This document shows positions 1 through 11,294 of a stretch of 64,000 nucleotides of DNA, piece by piece. Origin of the DNA: Alcaligenaceae bacterium (lineage in GTDB: Bacteria; Pseudomonadota; Gammaproteobacteria; Burkholderiales; Burkholderiaceae_B); assembly GCA_947379755.1 (NCBI GenBank), contig CANCOC010000003.1:23121-87120 (forward strand). The letters are read 5' to 3'. The notes under the pieces were generated by a model, which had not been told where the DNA came from, did no database searches, and saw only the letters and a list, made by a program, of their open reading frames with translations. The stretch's first letter is position 1, and every line of letters starts with the position of its first letter. The position numbers and the translations under genes are program-made.

Positions 1-795
1 GAAGTCACGAACCCCGAGTTTGACGAGCGCTTTCATGACTACTGGACGCTTTATTGGGAAGAAATGTGTCGTAACGGTGTGACCAAGGAAATGGCTCGCG
101 TTGAAATGCGGCGTCGTCTGACCTTGATAGGTGCGACCATGGTCCGCATGGGTGATGCAGATGGCATGATCTGCGGCACGGTGAGCGGCTATGCCGATCA
201 TCTGCGCTATATCGACCAGATGATCGGTAAGCTTCCTGGCACCACCACCTACGCTGCAATGAGTATTTTGCTGTTGTCCGAGCAGACCATCGCATTGGTG
301 GATACGCATATCAATGATGACCCGACAGCCGAACAGATTGCCGAGTTCACAATTGCTGCGGCTCAGCAGATGAGAAGGCTGAATCTGATTCCAAAAGTTG
401 CCTTGTTGTCACGATCGAATTTTGGTTCCGGCAGCTCAGCCTCGGGTGCAAAGATGCGTGCTGCGCTTGATCTGATTCGCGTGCAGGCTCCAGACCTTGA
501 AGTCGACGGCGAGATGCATGGTGATTGTGCACTCGATGAGTCGTTGCGTATGCGAATCCTGCCGTCTTCTACGCTGAAGGGTTCTGCCAATTTGCTGGTA
601 TGCCCCAATGTGGATTCAGGCAACATTGCCTACAACTTGTTAAAGACGACTGCTGGCGGAAACGTGGCCGTCGGACCTTTCCTGTTGGGGGTGAACGCGC
701 CGATTCATATTCTGACTTCGAGCGCCACGGTGCGGCGTATCGTCAATATGACGGCACTTACAGTGGTAGAAGCCAACCATCCCCGACACGCCTGA
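1..795 (+). CDS. maeB: NADP-dependent malic enzyme, C-terminal phosphotransacetylase-like domain (5' truncated by window edge)
   Basis: Frame 1 is open from base 1 (EVTNPEFDERFHDYWTLYWEEMCRNGVTKEMARVEMRRRLTLIGATMVRMGDADGMICGT...); PTA-like domain of MaeB. Confidence 0.88.
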   Translation, partial: EVTNPEFDERFHDYWTLYWEEMCRNGVTKEMARVEMRRRLTLIGATMVRMGDADGMICGTVSGYADHLRYIDQMIGKLPGTTTYAAMSILLLSEQTIALVDTHINDDPTAEQIAEFTIAAAQQMRRLNLIPKVALLSRSNFGSGSSASGAKMRAALDLIRVQAPDLEVDGEMHGDCALDESLRMRILPSSTLKGSANLLVCPNVDSGNIAYNLLKTTAGGNVAVGPFLLGVNAPIHILTSSATVRRIVNMTALTVVEANHPRHA

Positions 796-955
796 AACAA
801 TTAACAGGTAATGTAAAAAATATTTTGTAGTGGGTGGTAGCTTCTCCATGTAGTAAGTGTTACAAGACAATAAATAGATCTCCGCCTGTGTGGTCTGCAG
901 GCGGATCAGATACAACGTTTAAACGCAATGGGGCCTTGAATCAGGAGCCACCAGT

Positions 956-1420
956 ATGGGTAAAACAGTCGATCCGAAATTGCGACAATTGTTGCAAAAA
1001 GGCGGTGATATCGATCCGCAAAAGGATCTTGATGCGCTTGAGGCCGTGGCAAAAGAGCGTGGCCTGGCTTGGTGTGTGGCTGATTGTGAAAAAGCGCGCA
1101 GCTGGTCTGCCGTGTTCCGTGCTGTAGTCAAGGCCGTGGATTACCCCCAGTTTTTCGGTGGTGATTTTGATGCCTTGTATGACTGTCTGAGTGACACGTT
1201 GCTTGATCAGAAAGAAGGTGTGGTACTGGTGTTTGACAAGTTACATTCAGCTGACCCTGCGATCGTCAATGAGGGTAAGGAATTTCTTGAGATTCTGAAT
1301 AATGCAGTGCAGTTCGCTCAGGAAAATGGCCGTGTCTTTATCTTTGGTATTCACCATGCCGGCAAGCATCCCGAGGCGGTGCCCGGGGTGGTAAACAGCT
1401 GGAGCAATACGCCGGCTTGA
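956..1420 (+). CDS. Barstar family protein (barnase-inhibitor-like)
   Basis: 154 aa; FFGGDFDALYDCLSD...EGVVLVFDKLHSADP...EFLEILNNAVQFAQENGRVFIFGI resembles the barstar fold. Confidence 0.8.
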   Translation: MGKTVDPKLRQLLQKGGDIDPQKDLDALEAVAKERGLAWCVADCEKARSWSAVFRAVVKAVDYPQFFGGDFDALYDCLSDTLLDQKEGVVLVFDKLHSADPAIVNEGKEFLEILNNAVQFAQENGRVFIFGIHHAGKHPEAVPGVVNSWSNTPA

Positions 1421-1448
1421 GCCCGTAGCTTGCGCGTCGTTTTGTTCG

Positions 1449-2189
1449 TTACCAGGCGAGCAGGGCCGTTGCCGCAGCTACCATGGCTAGTGCTGCGGTT
1501 TCTGTTCGCAGAACTCTTGTGCCAAATTTGACTGACTGCACGCCGAGCTTGTGTGCACAGTCAAATTCCTGATGACTCCATCCGCCTTCCGGTCCGATCA
1601 GCAGCGTCAGTGCAGGGTTGACATGCAGGTTGGCCGCGGGGCTTTGAAGCCAGGTGCTAAAGTCTTGTGCGCCCTCGGGTTCGCACAATAATCGAGTGTG
1701 GCTGGATGGCTCAGCGAGTGCTTTTTCGAGACTTTGAGGAGCCTGGATCTGCATCAGCCGATTGCGTCCACATTGCTCTGAGGCGGACTCGATGGTCCGC
1801 TGCCAGTGCGCCAGGCGCTTTTCCAGTCGTGGACCGGAAAGTTGCAGGACGCTTCTCTGTGCCGCGATCGGGACAATGCGATGCACGCCGAGTTCTACAG
1901 CTTTTTCTATGATCCAGTCCATTTTGTCGCCTGAAGGCAGGCCTTGCAGCAGGGTGATCTGTCCCGCGAGTTCAGCTTCGCGCGCTTGCCGTTCCCCAAG
2001 CACCACCACAGCAACTTTCCCATTGAAATCAACGGTCCCAGTGATTTCTCCTCCCTGCCCATCAAACAAAACGATATTGCTGCCCGCTTCGAGACGCAGC
2101 ACCCGGATGTGGTGGGCAACAGACTCGGGAACGGTGAAAGTCTGGTTCTCAGCAAGGGGTTCGGAACAGTAAAAACGGGGGCTTGGCAT
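1449..2189 (-). CDS. rsmE: 16S rRNA (uracil(1498)-N(3))-methyltransferase
   Basis: [12 protein letters not shown]...; [14 protein letters not shown] and [18 protein letters not shown]-type SPOUT motifs. The listed ORF extends to 2264; the internal ATG at 2189 is preferred. Confidence 0.9.
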   Translation of the reverse strand: MPSPRFYCSEPLAENQTFTVPESVAHHIRVLRLEAGSNIVLFDGQGGEITGTVDFNGKVAVVVLGERQAREAELAGQITLLQGLPSGDKMDWIIEKAVELGVHRIVPIAAQRSVLQLSGPRLEKRLAHWQRTIESASEQCGRNRLMQIQAPQSLEKALAEPSSHTRLLCEPEGAQDFSTWLQSPAANLHVNPALTLLIGPEGGWSHQEFDCAHKLGVQSVKFGTRVLRTETAALAMVAAATALLAW

Positions 2190-2281
2190 GCGTCTGGCTC
2201 GTGAGGGAACTGGGTGGAAGTACGGGTGGTAAAATCTTTGGTCTTTTAACCTATTTAACAGCAATCAGCCAAACCCAAGTG

Positions 2282-4327
2282 ATGAGCCAAACTACAGCCA
2301 CCCCCGTCAAACTGGCCGATGCGATTCGTGCCCTCGCTATGGACGCCGTCCAGCAAGCTAACTCGGGACACCCCGGCGCGCCCATGGGCATGGCTGAAAT
2401 GGCACAAGCTTTGTTTACCCGTCACTTGCAGCACAACCCCGCTGATCCGGCCTGGGCCAATCGCGATCGTTTTGTGCTGTCCAATGGTCATGGCTCGATG
2501 TTGATTTATGCATTGTTGCATCTCACGGGCTACGATCTGCCGATGGACGAGCTGCGCAAGTTCCGCCAGCTCCACTCCAAAACACCTGGCCACCCCGAAG
2601 TTGGCGTGACACCAGGCATTGAGACCACCACGGGCCCCCTGGGCCAGGGGCTGGCCAATGCAGTCGGCATGGCTCTGACAGAATCCCTGCTGGCGGCTGA
2701 GTTCAACCGCCCCGGCCATGCGATTGTCGACCATCAGACCTATGCGTTTGTAGGTGATGGCTGCCTCATGGAAGGCATCTCGCACGAAGTCTGTTCACTG
2801 GCGGGTACTTTACGCCTGTCCAAATTAGTGGTGCTGTACGACGACAACGGTATTTCAATCGACGGTAAGGTTGAGAACTGGTTTGCCGATGATACGGCCA
2901 GGCGTTTTGAGGCCTACGGCTGGAATGTCATCAAAGTGGCCGATGGTCACAATGTGGATGCGGTAGACCAGGCGATTGCGCAGGCAACCCTGCTGGGTCA
3001 GCAACATAACCGTCCGACGCTGATCGTTTGCCGGACCGTGATTGGTCATGGTGCCCCAACGGTTGCAGGAACGGATAAGGTTCACGGCGCGCCGCTCGGT
3101 GCAGATGAAATCGCCGGTACGCGACTGGCAATTGGCTGGCCCTACGCACCATTCGAAATTCCTGAAGCTGTTTATCAGGGCTGGGACCAGCGCCCGGCGG
3201 GTGCAAAGACCCAGTCCGACTGGCAACAGGTTTTTGATGCCTATGCGGTGGAGTTTCCGGCCGAAGCGGCTGAGTTTATGCGCCGCATGCGTGGTCAGTT
3301 ACCGGCAAATTTTGCTGAGATCTCACAAAAATTGCTAGCTGAGACCAATGCCAAGGCTGAGACCATTGCGACCCGCAAAGCTTCACAGCTTGCAATTACC
3401 ACGCTCGTTCAAGCCTTGCCCGAGATGCTGGGTGGTTCGGCCGATTTGACAGGTTCAAACTTTACAGACTGGAAGGGTGCTGTCGCGGTGCGTGCAGGCG
3501 AGCATGGTGTCCAGTTTGGTCGCCACATCAATTACGGCGTGCGCGAGTTCGGTATGGCTGCCATGATGAATGGCATGGCTCTGCATGGCGGGTATCTTCC
3601 GTTTGGCGGGACCTTCCTGACCTTCTCCGACTATTCGCGCAACGCCCTGCGGATGGCTGCGTTGATGAAGCAACGCGTGGTGCATGTCTTTACCCACGAC
3701 TCGATCGGTCTGGGTGAAGACGGCCCAACCCATCAGTCCATCGAACATGCCAGCAGCCTGCGCCTGATTCCAAATCTTTCACTCTGGCGTCCTTGCGATA
3801 CGGTCGAAACCACGGCTGCCTGGCTGGCCGCCGTTGGGCGCCCCTCGAGCATCGGGATGGATACGCACGATGGTGGTCCGACTGCTTTGCTGCTGTCGCG
3901 CCAGAATTTACCGTTTGTGACACGTAGCGCTGAGACGCTTGCTGCGGTTGCACGTGGCGGATATGTACTGGTTGATGCCGCCCAAGCGCGTGCTGCCATT
4001 ATTGCGACAGGTTCTGAGGTCGGTATCGCGATCGAAGCCCAAAAGTTGCTAGCTGCAGAGGGGATCGCCGTCCGTGTGGTCTCCATGCCGAGCACCGATG
4101 TGTTTGACAAACAGGATGCCACCTGGCGCGCGCAGGTTCTACCCAAGGGCATGCCACGCGTAGCCGTTGAAGCGGGCGTGACCGCATTCTGGCACAAGTA
4201 TGTTGGTCTCGACGGTGCGGTAGTGGGAATCGACACTTATGGTGAATCTGCACCGGCCGGCACATTATTCAAGCATTTTGGCCTGACGGCTGAAAAAGTA
4301 GCCCAGGCAGTCAAACAGGTTTTATAA
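2282..4327 (+). CDS. tkt: Transketolase
   Basis: [46 protein letters not shown] motifs. Start moved from 2183 to MSQTTATPV at 2282. Confidence 0.95.
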   Translation: MSQTTATPVKLADAIRALAMDAVQQANSGHPGAPMGMAEMAQALFTRHLQHNPADPAWANRDRFVLSNGHGSMLIYALLHLTGYDLPMDELRKFRQLHSKTPGHPEVGVTPGIETTTGPLGQGLANAVGMALTESLLAAEFNRPGHAIVDHQTYAFVGDGCLMEGISHEVCSLAGTLRLSKLVVLYDDNGISIDGKVENWFADDTARRFEAYGWNVIKVADGHNVDAVDQAIAQATLLGQQHNRPTLIVCRTVIGHGAPTVAGTDKVHGAPLGADEIAGTRLAIGWPYAPFEIPEAVYQGWDQRPAGAKTQSDWQQVFDAYAVEFPAEAAEFMRRMRGQLPANFAEISQKLLAETNAKAETIATRKASQLAITTLVQALPEMLGGSADLTGSNFTDWKGAVAVRAGEHGVQFGRHINYGVREFGMAAMMNGMALHGGYLPFGGTFLTFSDYSRNALRMAALMKQRVVHVFTHDSIGLGEDGPTHQSIEHASSLRLIPNLSLWRPCDTVETTAAWLAAVGRPSSIGMDTHDGGPTALLLSRQNLPFVTRSAETLAAVARGGYVLVDAAQARAAIIATGSEVGIAIEAQKLLAAEGIAVRVVSMPSTDVFDKQDATWRAQVLPKGMPRVAVEAGVTAFWHKYVGLDGAVVGIDTYGESAPAGTLFKHFGLTAEKVAQAVKQVL

Positions 4328-4340
4328 AATTTCAAACTAG

Positions 4341-5363
<1,023 letters not shown>

Positions 5364-5376
5364 TTGCTGCACATGA

Positions 5377-5400
5377 AAAGGGGCCCTTCGGGGCCTCTTT
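5377..5400 (+). terminator. UUCG-capped hairpin between gap and pgk (terminator or attenuator)
   Basis: AAAGGGGCCC-TTCG-GGGCCTCTTT: 10-bp stem (one G-T wobble) with a TTCG tetraloop, 14 nt after the gap stop. Confidence 0.75.
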
Positions 5401-5443
5401 GCTGTGCACGCCTCCATCCTTTAGTCTTTTCGGTTCTTCAATC

Positions 5444-6643
5444 ATGACGACTGTTCTTACGCTTTCTGCTCTTGCTCAGTCTGGCAAGCTCGCTGGCAAA
5501 CGGGTTTTTATCCGTGCCGATCTGAATGTGCCTTTTGATGGTGCAGGCAATATCACTGAAGACACACGTATCCGCGCATCCGTTCCGGGTATCAAGCTGG
5601 CGCTAGACGCTGGTGCTGCCGTCATGGTGACCTCTCACCTTGGACGCCCGACCGAGGGCACGCTTGCGCCCGCTGATTCGCTGGCTCCAATTGCCAAACG
5701 TCTGTCTGAATTGCTGGGTATGCCTGTGCCCCTTTTGCAAAATTGGGTAGAGGGAGTGAGCGTCGCGCCCGGTCAAGTGGTCCTGCTTGAAAATTGCCGT
5801 GTCAATCCCGGCGAAAAAAAGAATGATCCAGTGCTGTCAAAGAAAATGGCTGCCTTGTGTGACGTCTACGCAAACGATGCCTTTGGTACCTCGCACCGCG
5901 CCGAAGCCACTACCTACGGGATTGCAGAGTTTGCGCCCATTGCGTGCGCTGGCCCACTGTTGCAGGCTGAGCTGGAGGCCCTGGGACGTGCGTTGCATGC
6001 TCCTAAGCGTCCTCTCGTGGCGATTGTTGGTGGTTCAAAAGTTTCAACCAAACTTTCAATTCTCCAGTCACTGGCGGATAAAGTTGATCAGTTGATTGTG
6101 GGTGGCGGTATCGCCAACACCTTCATGCTGGCAGCTGGTCTACCCATCGGCAAGTCGCTGGCCGAACCTGAACAGCTCGAGCAAGCCCGTGCCGTGATGG
6201 AAAAAATGCAGGCACGCGGTGCTGCGGTACCCATCCCCACTGACGTCGTGTGTGCCACAGAATTTTCTGCCACAGCAAAAGCAACAGTCAAAGCGTCAAA
6301 GGATGTTGGCCCCGATGATTTGATTCTGGATATTGGTCCTGATACCGCTAATCAGCTTGCAGCCATTCTCAAACAGGCCGGTACGATCGTCTGGAACGGC
6401 CCGCTTGGTGTGTTTGAGTTTGCCTCGTTTGCCAACGGTACTGAAGTGGTCTCGCATGCCATTGCTGACTCCGAGGGCTTTTCGATTGCTGGCGGTGGCG
6501 ATACGCTTGCTGCGATTGCAAAGTTCGGGATTACCGAGCAGGTCGGCTACATCTCTACCGGTGGTGGTGCCTTTCTTGAGTTTCTGGAAGGCAGAACGCT
6601 ACCCGCCGTGGACATTCTGCAAAAGCGCGCTGCGCAGCTTTAG
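5444..6643 (+). CDS. pgk: Phosphoglycerate kinase
   Basis: [52 protein letters not shown]. Start moved to [10 protein letters not shown] at 5444. Confidence 0.96.
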   Translation: MTTVLTLSALAQSGKLAGKRVFIRADLNVPFDGAGNITEDTRIRASVPGIKLALDAGAAVMVTSHLGRPTEGTLAPADSLAPIAKRLSELLGMPVPLLQNWVEGVSVAPGQVVLLENCRVNPGEKKNDPVLSKKMAALCDVYANDAFGTSHRAEATTYGIAEFAPIACAGPLLQAELEALGRALHAPKRPLVAIVGGSKVSTKLSILQSLADKVDQLIVGGGIANTFMLAAGLPIGKSLAEPEQLEQARAVMEKMQARGAAVPIPTDVVCATEFSATAKATVKASKDVGPDDLILDIGPDTANQLAAILKQAGTIVWNGPLGVFEFASFANGTEVVSHAIADSEGFSIAGGGDTLAAIAKFGITEQVGYISTGGGAFLEFLEGRTLPAVDILQKRAAQL

Positions 6644-6969
6644 TCCACAATGAAGAGAGTCGCACCTGTCAGCGTTGAAGACTGGTGCGGCTCAGCGTGA
6701 TCTGCAACCTGATAACTCATGCCAGGCGCCAGATCAAAGCTGCGACCGTCTTTGAGTAAAGTGTGCAGGGAACCTGTCAGGCACAGCAGGATGTGGCCTT
6801 TTTCGCACCAGTGGTCGGCCAGATAACCAGGCGTATATTCGACCATTCTGACTCTGATCGTCCCGAACTGGCATGTCCGCCAGAAGGCTTTGCCCGTTGT
6901 GCCCGGATGCTCGGTGATGGGGATGGTGGACCAGTCGGTCGTGCCAAACGGAATCTCTTGAATATTCAT
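6640..6969 (-). CDS. DHCW-motif cupin fold protein
   Basis: 109 aa; [42 protein letters not shown]. Confidence 0.75.
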   Translation of the reverse strand: MNIQEIPFGTTDWSTIPITEHPGTTGKAFWRTCQFGTIRVRMVEYTPGYLADHWCEKGHILLCLTGSLHTLLKDGRSFDLAPGMSYQVADHAEPHQSSTLTGATLFIVD

Positions 6970-6984
6970 AGTTGTGCGGATTCA

Positions 6985-7013
6985 CTTGAAATTTATTGAA
7001 TTTGCCCCCATTG
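6985..7013 (+). promoter_or_regulatory. Probable sigma32 (RpoH) heat-shock promoter of cbpA-cbpM
   Basis: CTTGAAA - 14 nt - CCCCATTG; matches the RpoH consensus CTTGAAA-N11-16-CCCCATNT at all but the last position. Confidence 0.8.
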
Positions 7014-7058
7014 TTAGGGTTATTCAATCTTTTGGGTGCGCTTCGAGCCACCTTGCTC

Positions 7059-8054
7059 ATGGAATTCAAAGACTACTACAAGATTCTTGAAGTGCCACGC
7101 GATGCCTCTCAGGATGATATCCGCAAGGCATACCGTAAGCTCGCCCGCAAATATCATCCGGATGTGAGTAAAGAAGCCAATGCTGAGTCTCGCATGCGCG
7201 ACGTCAACGAAGCCAATGATGTGCTGCGCGATGCTGAAAAGCGCGCCGAGTACGATGCGCTCGCTGCAGGTGTCTCTGGTGGCAACGGTGCGGCACCTCC
7301 ACCAGGGTGGGATCGCGGCTTTGAGTTCTCGGGCGCCGGTGGTGCGGGTGATGCAGATTTTCAGGACTTCCTCAATGGCATGTTCAAACAGGCAGCGCGC
7401 AAGCGGCAGGGTTTTGCCGCTGGGCGGGGCGCTGGTCCTGGCGGTGGCTTCGACGGGCACGCTGGCGGACAGGCTTTCAAGGTGCGTGGCGAAGATCATC
7501 ATGCTGATATTGAAATCTCGCTCGAAGACAGTTTTGCCGGGGTGACCCGTGAGCTGAGTTTGCGTTCAGTTCAGCTAGACGATCAGGGAAGGCCTTACAT
7601 GGGTACGCGCACGCTGAGCGTGCGTATTCCGACGGGTGTGCGTGAAGGGCAGATGATTCGCCTGTCTGGTCAGGGTATGCCAGGTGAAGGTGGTGGAGAG
7701 TCAGGCGACCTGTTCCTGACAGTCCGGTTCGCGCCGCACCCCGTGTATCAGGCGGATGGGCGTGATTTGAAAATGCATTTGCCCATTACACCCTGGGAAG
7801 CCGCGCTGGGGGGACAAGTCCATGCCCCAACCATGCAGGGTGAAGTCGAAGTCAATATTCCTGCAGGAAGCAAGCAAGGTGGCAAGTTGCGCTTGCGTGG
7901 CAAGGGGCTGCCAGGTGATCCTGCGGGTGACCTGTACTTGACGCTTGATATCGTTTGGCCACCGGCAGATAACGATGCCACGCGTGCTGCCTATCAGCAG
8001 CTTGCAAAGGCTGCCGCATTCAATCCCCGTCGTCATCTGGGAGTTCAGTCATGA
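7059..8054 (+). CDS. cbpA: DnaJ-class co-chaperone / curved DNA-binding protein
   Basis: [36 protein letters not shown]-domain with HPD, plus DnaJ C-terminal domains; no zinc-finger region. Confidence 0.92.
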   Translation: MEFKDYYKILEVPRDASQDDIRKAYRKLARKYHPDVSKEANAESRMRDVNEANDVLRDAEKRAEYDALAAGVSGGNGAAPPPGWDRGFEFSGAGGAGDADFQDFLNGMFKQAARKRQGFAAGRGAGPGGGFDGHAGGQAFKVRGEDHHADIEISLEDSFAGVTRELSLRSVQLDDQGRPYMGTRTLSVRIPTGVREGQMIRLSGQGMPGEGGGESGDLFLTVRFAPHPVYQADGRDLKMHLPITPWEAALGGQVHAPTMQGEVEVNIPAGSKQGGKLRLRGKGLPGDPAGDLYLTLDIVWPPADNDATRAAYQQLAKAAAFNPRRHLGVQS

Positions 8055-8359
8055 ACACAGTCACCGTTTGTACCGCCCTGATGGTGGACCAGGATGCCCC
8101 CGTTACCATTGATGAACTTGCACGTTTTTGTGAGCAACAGACGCAATGGGTGGTTACACTGGTCGACCAGGGCATACTGCCTCCTGCACAAGGGCAATAT
8201 CCGGAGCAATGGGTTTTTACCAGCGTCTCAGTGACGCGTGCGCGCCATGTAGCTCGCCTGCAACGGGATTTTGAAGTGAATCTCGACGCGGCTGCCCTCA
8301 TGTTGGATCTGATGGAAGAAGTGCGTCATTTACGGGGCCGTCTTGCAACGTTCAAGTAA
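8051..8359 (+). CDS. cbpM: CbpA modulator
   Basis: 102-aa MerR-like CbpM protein; ATGA overlap with cbpA. Confidence 0.8.
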   Translation: MNTVTVCTALMVDQDAPVTIDELARFCEQQTQWVVTLVDQGILPPAQGQYPEQWVFTSVSVTRARHVARLQRDFEVNLDAAALMLDLMEEVRHLRGRLATFK

Positions 8360-8375
8360 TGCATATTTATTCTTT

Positions 8376-8397
8376 TAAGTAATAAGCAAATTACTTA
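8376..8397. promoter_or_regulatory. AT-rich inverted repeat, candidate operator
   Basis: TAAGTAAT-AAGCAA-ATTACTTA, perfect 8-6-8 inverted repeat in the cbpM / ABC transporter intergenic region. Confidence 0.5.
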
Positions 8398-8417
8398 TCG
8401 GTCATTTCGGATATATA

Positions 8418-8442
8418 GGGATTGGCCTAAACTGCCAATCCC
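8418..8442. promoter_or_regulatory. Perfect 9-7-9 inverted repeat upstream of ABC transporter
   Basis: GGGATTGGC-CTAAACT-GCCAATCCC. Confidence 0.5.
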
Positions 8443-8512
8443 GGTTCGTAGCTCGGACCTTTACATCCCAATGACTGCAGGCACTGCTTAACGCTGTGCT
8501 GACTGGATCTTT

Positions 8513-9337
8513 ATGAATGCCCGGCCGCCAGGTTCCCCTCCCTACGTATTGCAGGCTCAAGGCTTGCGACTTCAGTATGGCGATGCGGCTCCGCTGATCT
8601 CTGGTCTGGACCTCGCCGTCGCCGCGGGTGAAATCGTAGCGATTCTTGGTCCGAGCGGTGTGGGCAAATCCAGTCTGCTCCGTATTCTTGCAGGTTTGCA
8701 ACAGGCCTCTGCCGGAGCGGTGATGGTCGATGGCGAGCCCATTGATGGCACGCACCCACGTGTCGCGATGGCGTTTCAGGATCCAAGCCTGCTGCCCTGG
8801 CTGACGCTGGAAAAAAACGTGGCCTTTGGTCTGGATTTTCGTCATCAGCCACGCTTGACGGCGGCTGAAAAAAATCAACGCGTTACAGCTGCCATTCGCG
8901 AAGTGGGTCTCGAACATGCCCGGCTGCGCATGCCGGCTGAGTTGTCTGGTGGGATGGCACAGCGTACCGCTCTTGCGCGCTGTGTGGCGAGGCAACCAGA
9001 AGTGATTCTGCTGGACGAACCCTTTGGTGCCCTGGATGAAGTGACTCGCGCGGCGATGCAGCGACTCTTGCTCACACTGCGCGAAGACCTGGGCACTGCA
9101 GCCGTACTGATCACGCATGATATCGATGAGGCCCTGCAAGTGGCCGATCGCATCGTCTTGCTGGGGGGCGCGCCCGCCCACGTGATTGGTGAATGGAATA
9201 TTACCTATACTCAGCCCCGCGATGACCTGGTCGAAGAACTGGGCCAGCTCCGGATTGAAATTTTGCGCACGCTGCATCGCGCGCTCCACCCTCAGGCTGC
9301 CAAGCCTAAAACAAAGGAATTCGCTGATGTGTCTTGA
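8513..9337 (+). CDS. ABC transporter ATP-binding protein (nitrate/sulfonate/taurine-type)
   Basis: Walker A GPSGVGKSSL, signature LSGGMAQRTALARC, Walker B VILLDEPFGALDE. Confidence 0.9.
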   Translation: MNARPPGSPPYVLQAQGLRLQYGDAAPLISGLDLAVAAGEIVAILGPSGVGKSSLLRILAGLQQASAGAVMVDGEPIDGTHPRVAMAFQDPSLLPWLTLEKNVAFGLDFRHQPRLTAAEKNQRVTAAIREVGLEHARLRMPAELSGGMAQRTALARCVARQPEVILLDEPFGALDEVTRAAMQRLLLTLREDLGTAAVLITHDIDEALQVADRIVLLGGAPAHVIGEWNITYTQPRDDLVEELGQLRIEILRTLHRALHPQAAKPKTKEFADVS

Positions 9338-10520
9338 ACATATTTCGCGTCGTGAGATGCTCAAGCTGGCTAGTCTGCTGACTGTCGCAGGCGCTGCTCC
9401 ACTCTTGTCCACCTTCAATGCACAGGCGCAAGAAAAAGCAAATGGCCCGGTTCGTATCGGTTATTTGCCCATTACGGATGCCGCTCCATTATTGGTGGCG
9501 CATAACAACGGCTATTTCAAAGACGCAGGCCTGGATGTTGAAAAGCCAACCATGCTGCGTAGCTGGGCGCAGTTGATTGAGGCGTTTATTTCTGGCCAGG
9601 TCAATGTGGTGCATCTGTTGTCACCCATGACGGTCTGGGCGCGCTTTGGCAGCAATGTTCCGGCCAAAGTGGTGGCCTGGAATCATGTGGATGGATCGGC
9701 TGTGACGGTCGCGCCCGATATCAACGATCTAAAAGATCTGGGTGGCAAGACTGTTGCGATTCCATTCTGGTATTCGATTCATAACGTTGTGCTGCAAGCC
9801 ATGTTGCGCGATGCAGGACTCAAACCTGTTTCGAGCAAGCAGGGCAAGCCTGCTGCAAATGAGGTCAACCTGGTGGTCATGGCGCCTGCTGATATGCCAC
9901 CCGCTCTGGCTGCACGCAATATCGCTGGCTATATCGTCGCAGAGCCATTTAATGCCGTGGCTGAAACCATGGGCATTGGTAAAGTGCTGCGCTTTACTGG
10001 TGATGTATGGAAGAATCACGCTTGCTGCACGGTGTTCATGCATGAGCGTGATCTTGAGCAACGTCCTGAGTGGTCACAAAAAGTCGTCGATGCGATCGTA
10101 CGTGCACAGCTCTGGACGCGTGAACACCGGGCCGAAACAGCTCAGTTGCTGTCCAAGGAAGGTGCCAATCACTACACTCCACACGGACTGCCCGCACTGA
10201 CAAAGGTCCTGGCTCCACCAGCGTCCGATACCGAAACCTACCTGGCCTCACGCGCGATCCGTCATCCGCAGTGGCAGGAAAAACGTATTGATTTTCAGCC
10301 TTATCCTTATCCAAGTTACACCGAAGAGCTCGTTGCGCGCCTCAAGGACACCCTGATCGAAGCTGATCGTGGATTCCTTGCAAATCTTGATGGCAAGACT
10401 GCTGCCTCGCAGCTGGTTGATGATCGGTTTGTCAAACGTGCAATCGAAGCTGCAGGTGGCATGACAAAGTTTGGTCAGCCGGCCGGATACGTCCGCAAGG
10501 AAGTCATCGAGTTGACATGA
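9327..10520 (+). CDS. ABC transporter substrate-binding protein (NMT1/SsuA-like), probable Tat signal
   Basis: Start at MCLEHISRREMLKLASLLTVAGAAPLL; RIGYLPITDAAPLLVAHNNGYFKDAGLDVE. Overlaps the preceding ATPase stop. Confidence 0.85.
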   Translation: MCLEHISRREMLKLASLLTVAGAAPLLSTFNAQAQEKANGPVRIGYLPITDAAPLLVAHNNGYFKDAGLDVEKPTMLRSWAQLIEAFISGQVNVVHLLSPMTVWARFGSNVPAKVVAWNHVDGSAVTVAPDINDLKDLGGKTVAIPFWYSIHNVVLQAMLRDAGLKPVSSKQGKPAANEVNLVVMAPADMPPALAARNIAGYIVAEPFNAVAETMGIGKVLRFTGDVWKNHACCTVFMHERDLEQRPEWSQKVVDAIVRAQLWTREHRAETAQLLSKEGANHYTPHGLPALTKVLAPPASDTETYLASRAIRHPQWQEKRIDFQPYPYPSYTEELVARLKDTLIEADRGFLANLDGKTAASQLVDDRFVKRAIEAAGGMTKFGQPAGYVRKEVIELT

Positions 10521-11293
10521 ATGTGACTGTATGGATGCGCAGTGGCGCGGGGCGTGCGCTGCTAGGCCTGTTAGGCATGGCGGTGCTGATAGGGATCTGG
10601 TGGTTGCTGACCGTACCGTTTTCAGTTTCGGGCGGAATGGGGCAGCGCTTTGCGCCGGGACCTTCTTTGGCCACACTGGCTGCGATGCTGCAGAGCGCGG
10701 AAATCTGGATTCACATTGCCGTCAGTCTGCAGCGTGTGGCGGTCGGGCTGGGGTTGGCCTTGCTGGTGGGCGTGCCGCTAGGTTTGTTACTCGGCGCCTC
10801 AAGCAGCATGAATGCAACACTGTCTCCAGCCTTTCAGTTTTTGCGCATGATCTCGCCATTGTCCTGGATGCCGATCGCTGTCATGGCGTTTGGCGTGGGA
10901 GATCGGCCCGTTTATTTTCTGCTTGCTTTTGCGGCAGTCTGGCCGATCATGCTCAATACACTTGCTGGGGTCAGGCAACTGGATCCACGCTGGCTGCAAC
11001 TCTCTCGCAGTCTGTCTGCGACACGGTGGGAGACGCTCAAGGGCGTGATCCTGCCAGGCATACTCGGTCATGTGTTGACTGGTACGCGGCTTGCAATTGG
11101 CATTGTCTGGATTGTGCTGGTGCCTTGCGAAATGCTGGGCGTTTCTGCAGGGCTGGGATATTTTATTCTCGATACCCGTGACCGGCTCGCTTATCACGAG
11201 CTCATGGCCACGGTTGTTCTGATCGGTCTGCTCGGTTTTTTACTTGATACGGCATTTCGTGAGCTGTATCGATTATGGAGCAAAACCAGCTGA
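10517..11293 (+). CDS. ABC transporter permease (SsuC-type)
   Basis: Hydrophobic inner-membrane permease; 4-nt overlap with the SBP gene. Confidence 0.87.
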   Translation: MNVTVWMRSGAGRALLGLLGMAVLIGIWWLLTVPFSVSGGMGQRFAPGPSLATLAAMLQSAEIWIHIAVSLQRVAVGLGLALLVGVPLGLLLGASSSMNATLSPAFQFLRMISPLSWMPIAVMAFGVGDRPVYFLLAFAAVWPIMLNTLAGVRQLDPRWLQLSRSLSATRWETLKGVILPGILGHVLTGTRLAIGIVWIVLVPCEMLGVSAGLGYFILDTRDRLAYHELMATVVLIGLLGFLLDTAFRELYRLWSKTS

Positions 11294-11294
11294 G

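Noticed and set aside
882-904. Hairpin CCGCCTG-N9-CAGGCGG after maeB as a terminator
   Set aside because: Only a 7-bp stem and no T-run downstream; not convincing as a rho-independent terminator.
8443-8512. Possible THI-box (TPP) riboswitch upstream of the NMT1-like ABC transporter
   Set aside because: CUGAGA and the ACC-U-GAACCUGAUC conserved segments are not present.
8402-9418. 338-aa minus-strand ORF
   Set aside because: Antisense to the ABC ATPase and SBP genes, which carry intact motifs; no recognisable domain.
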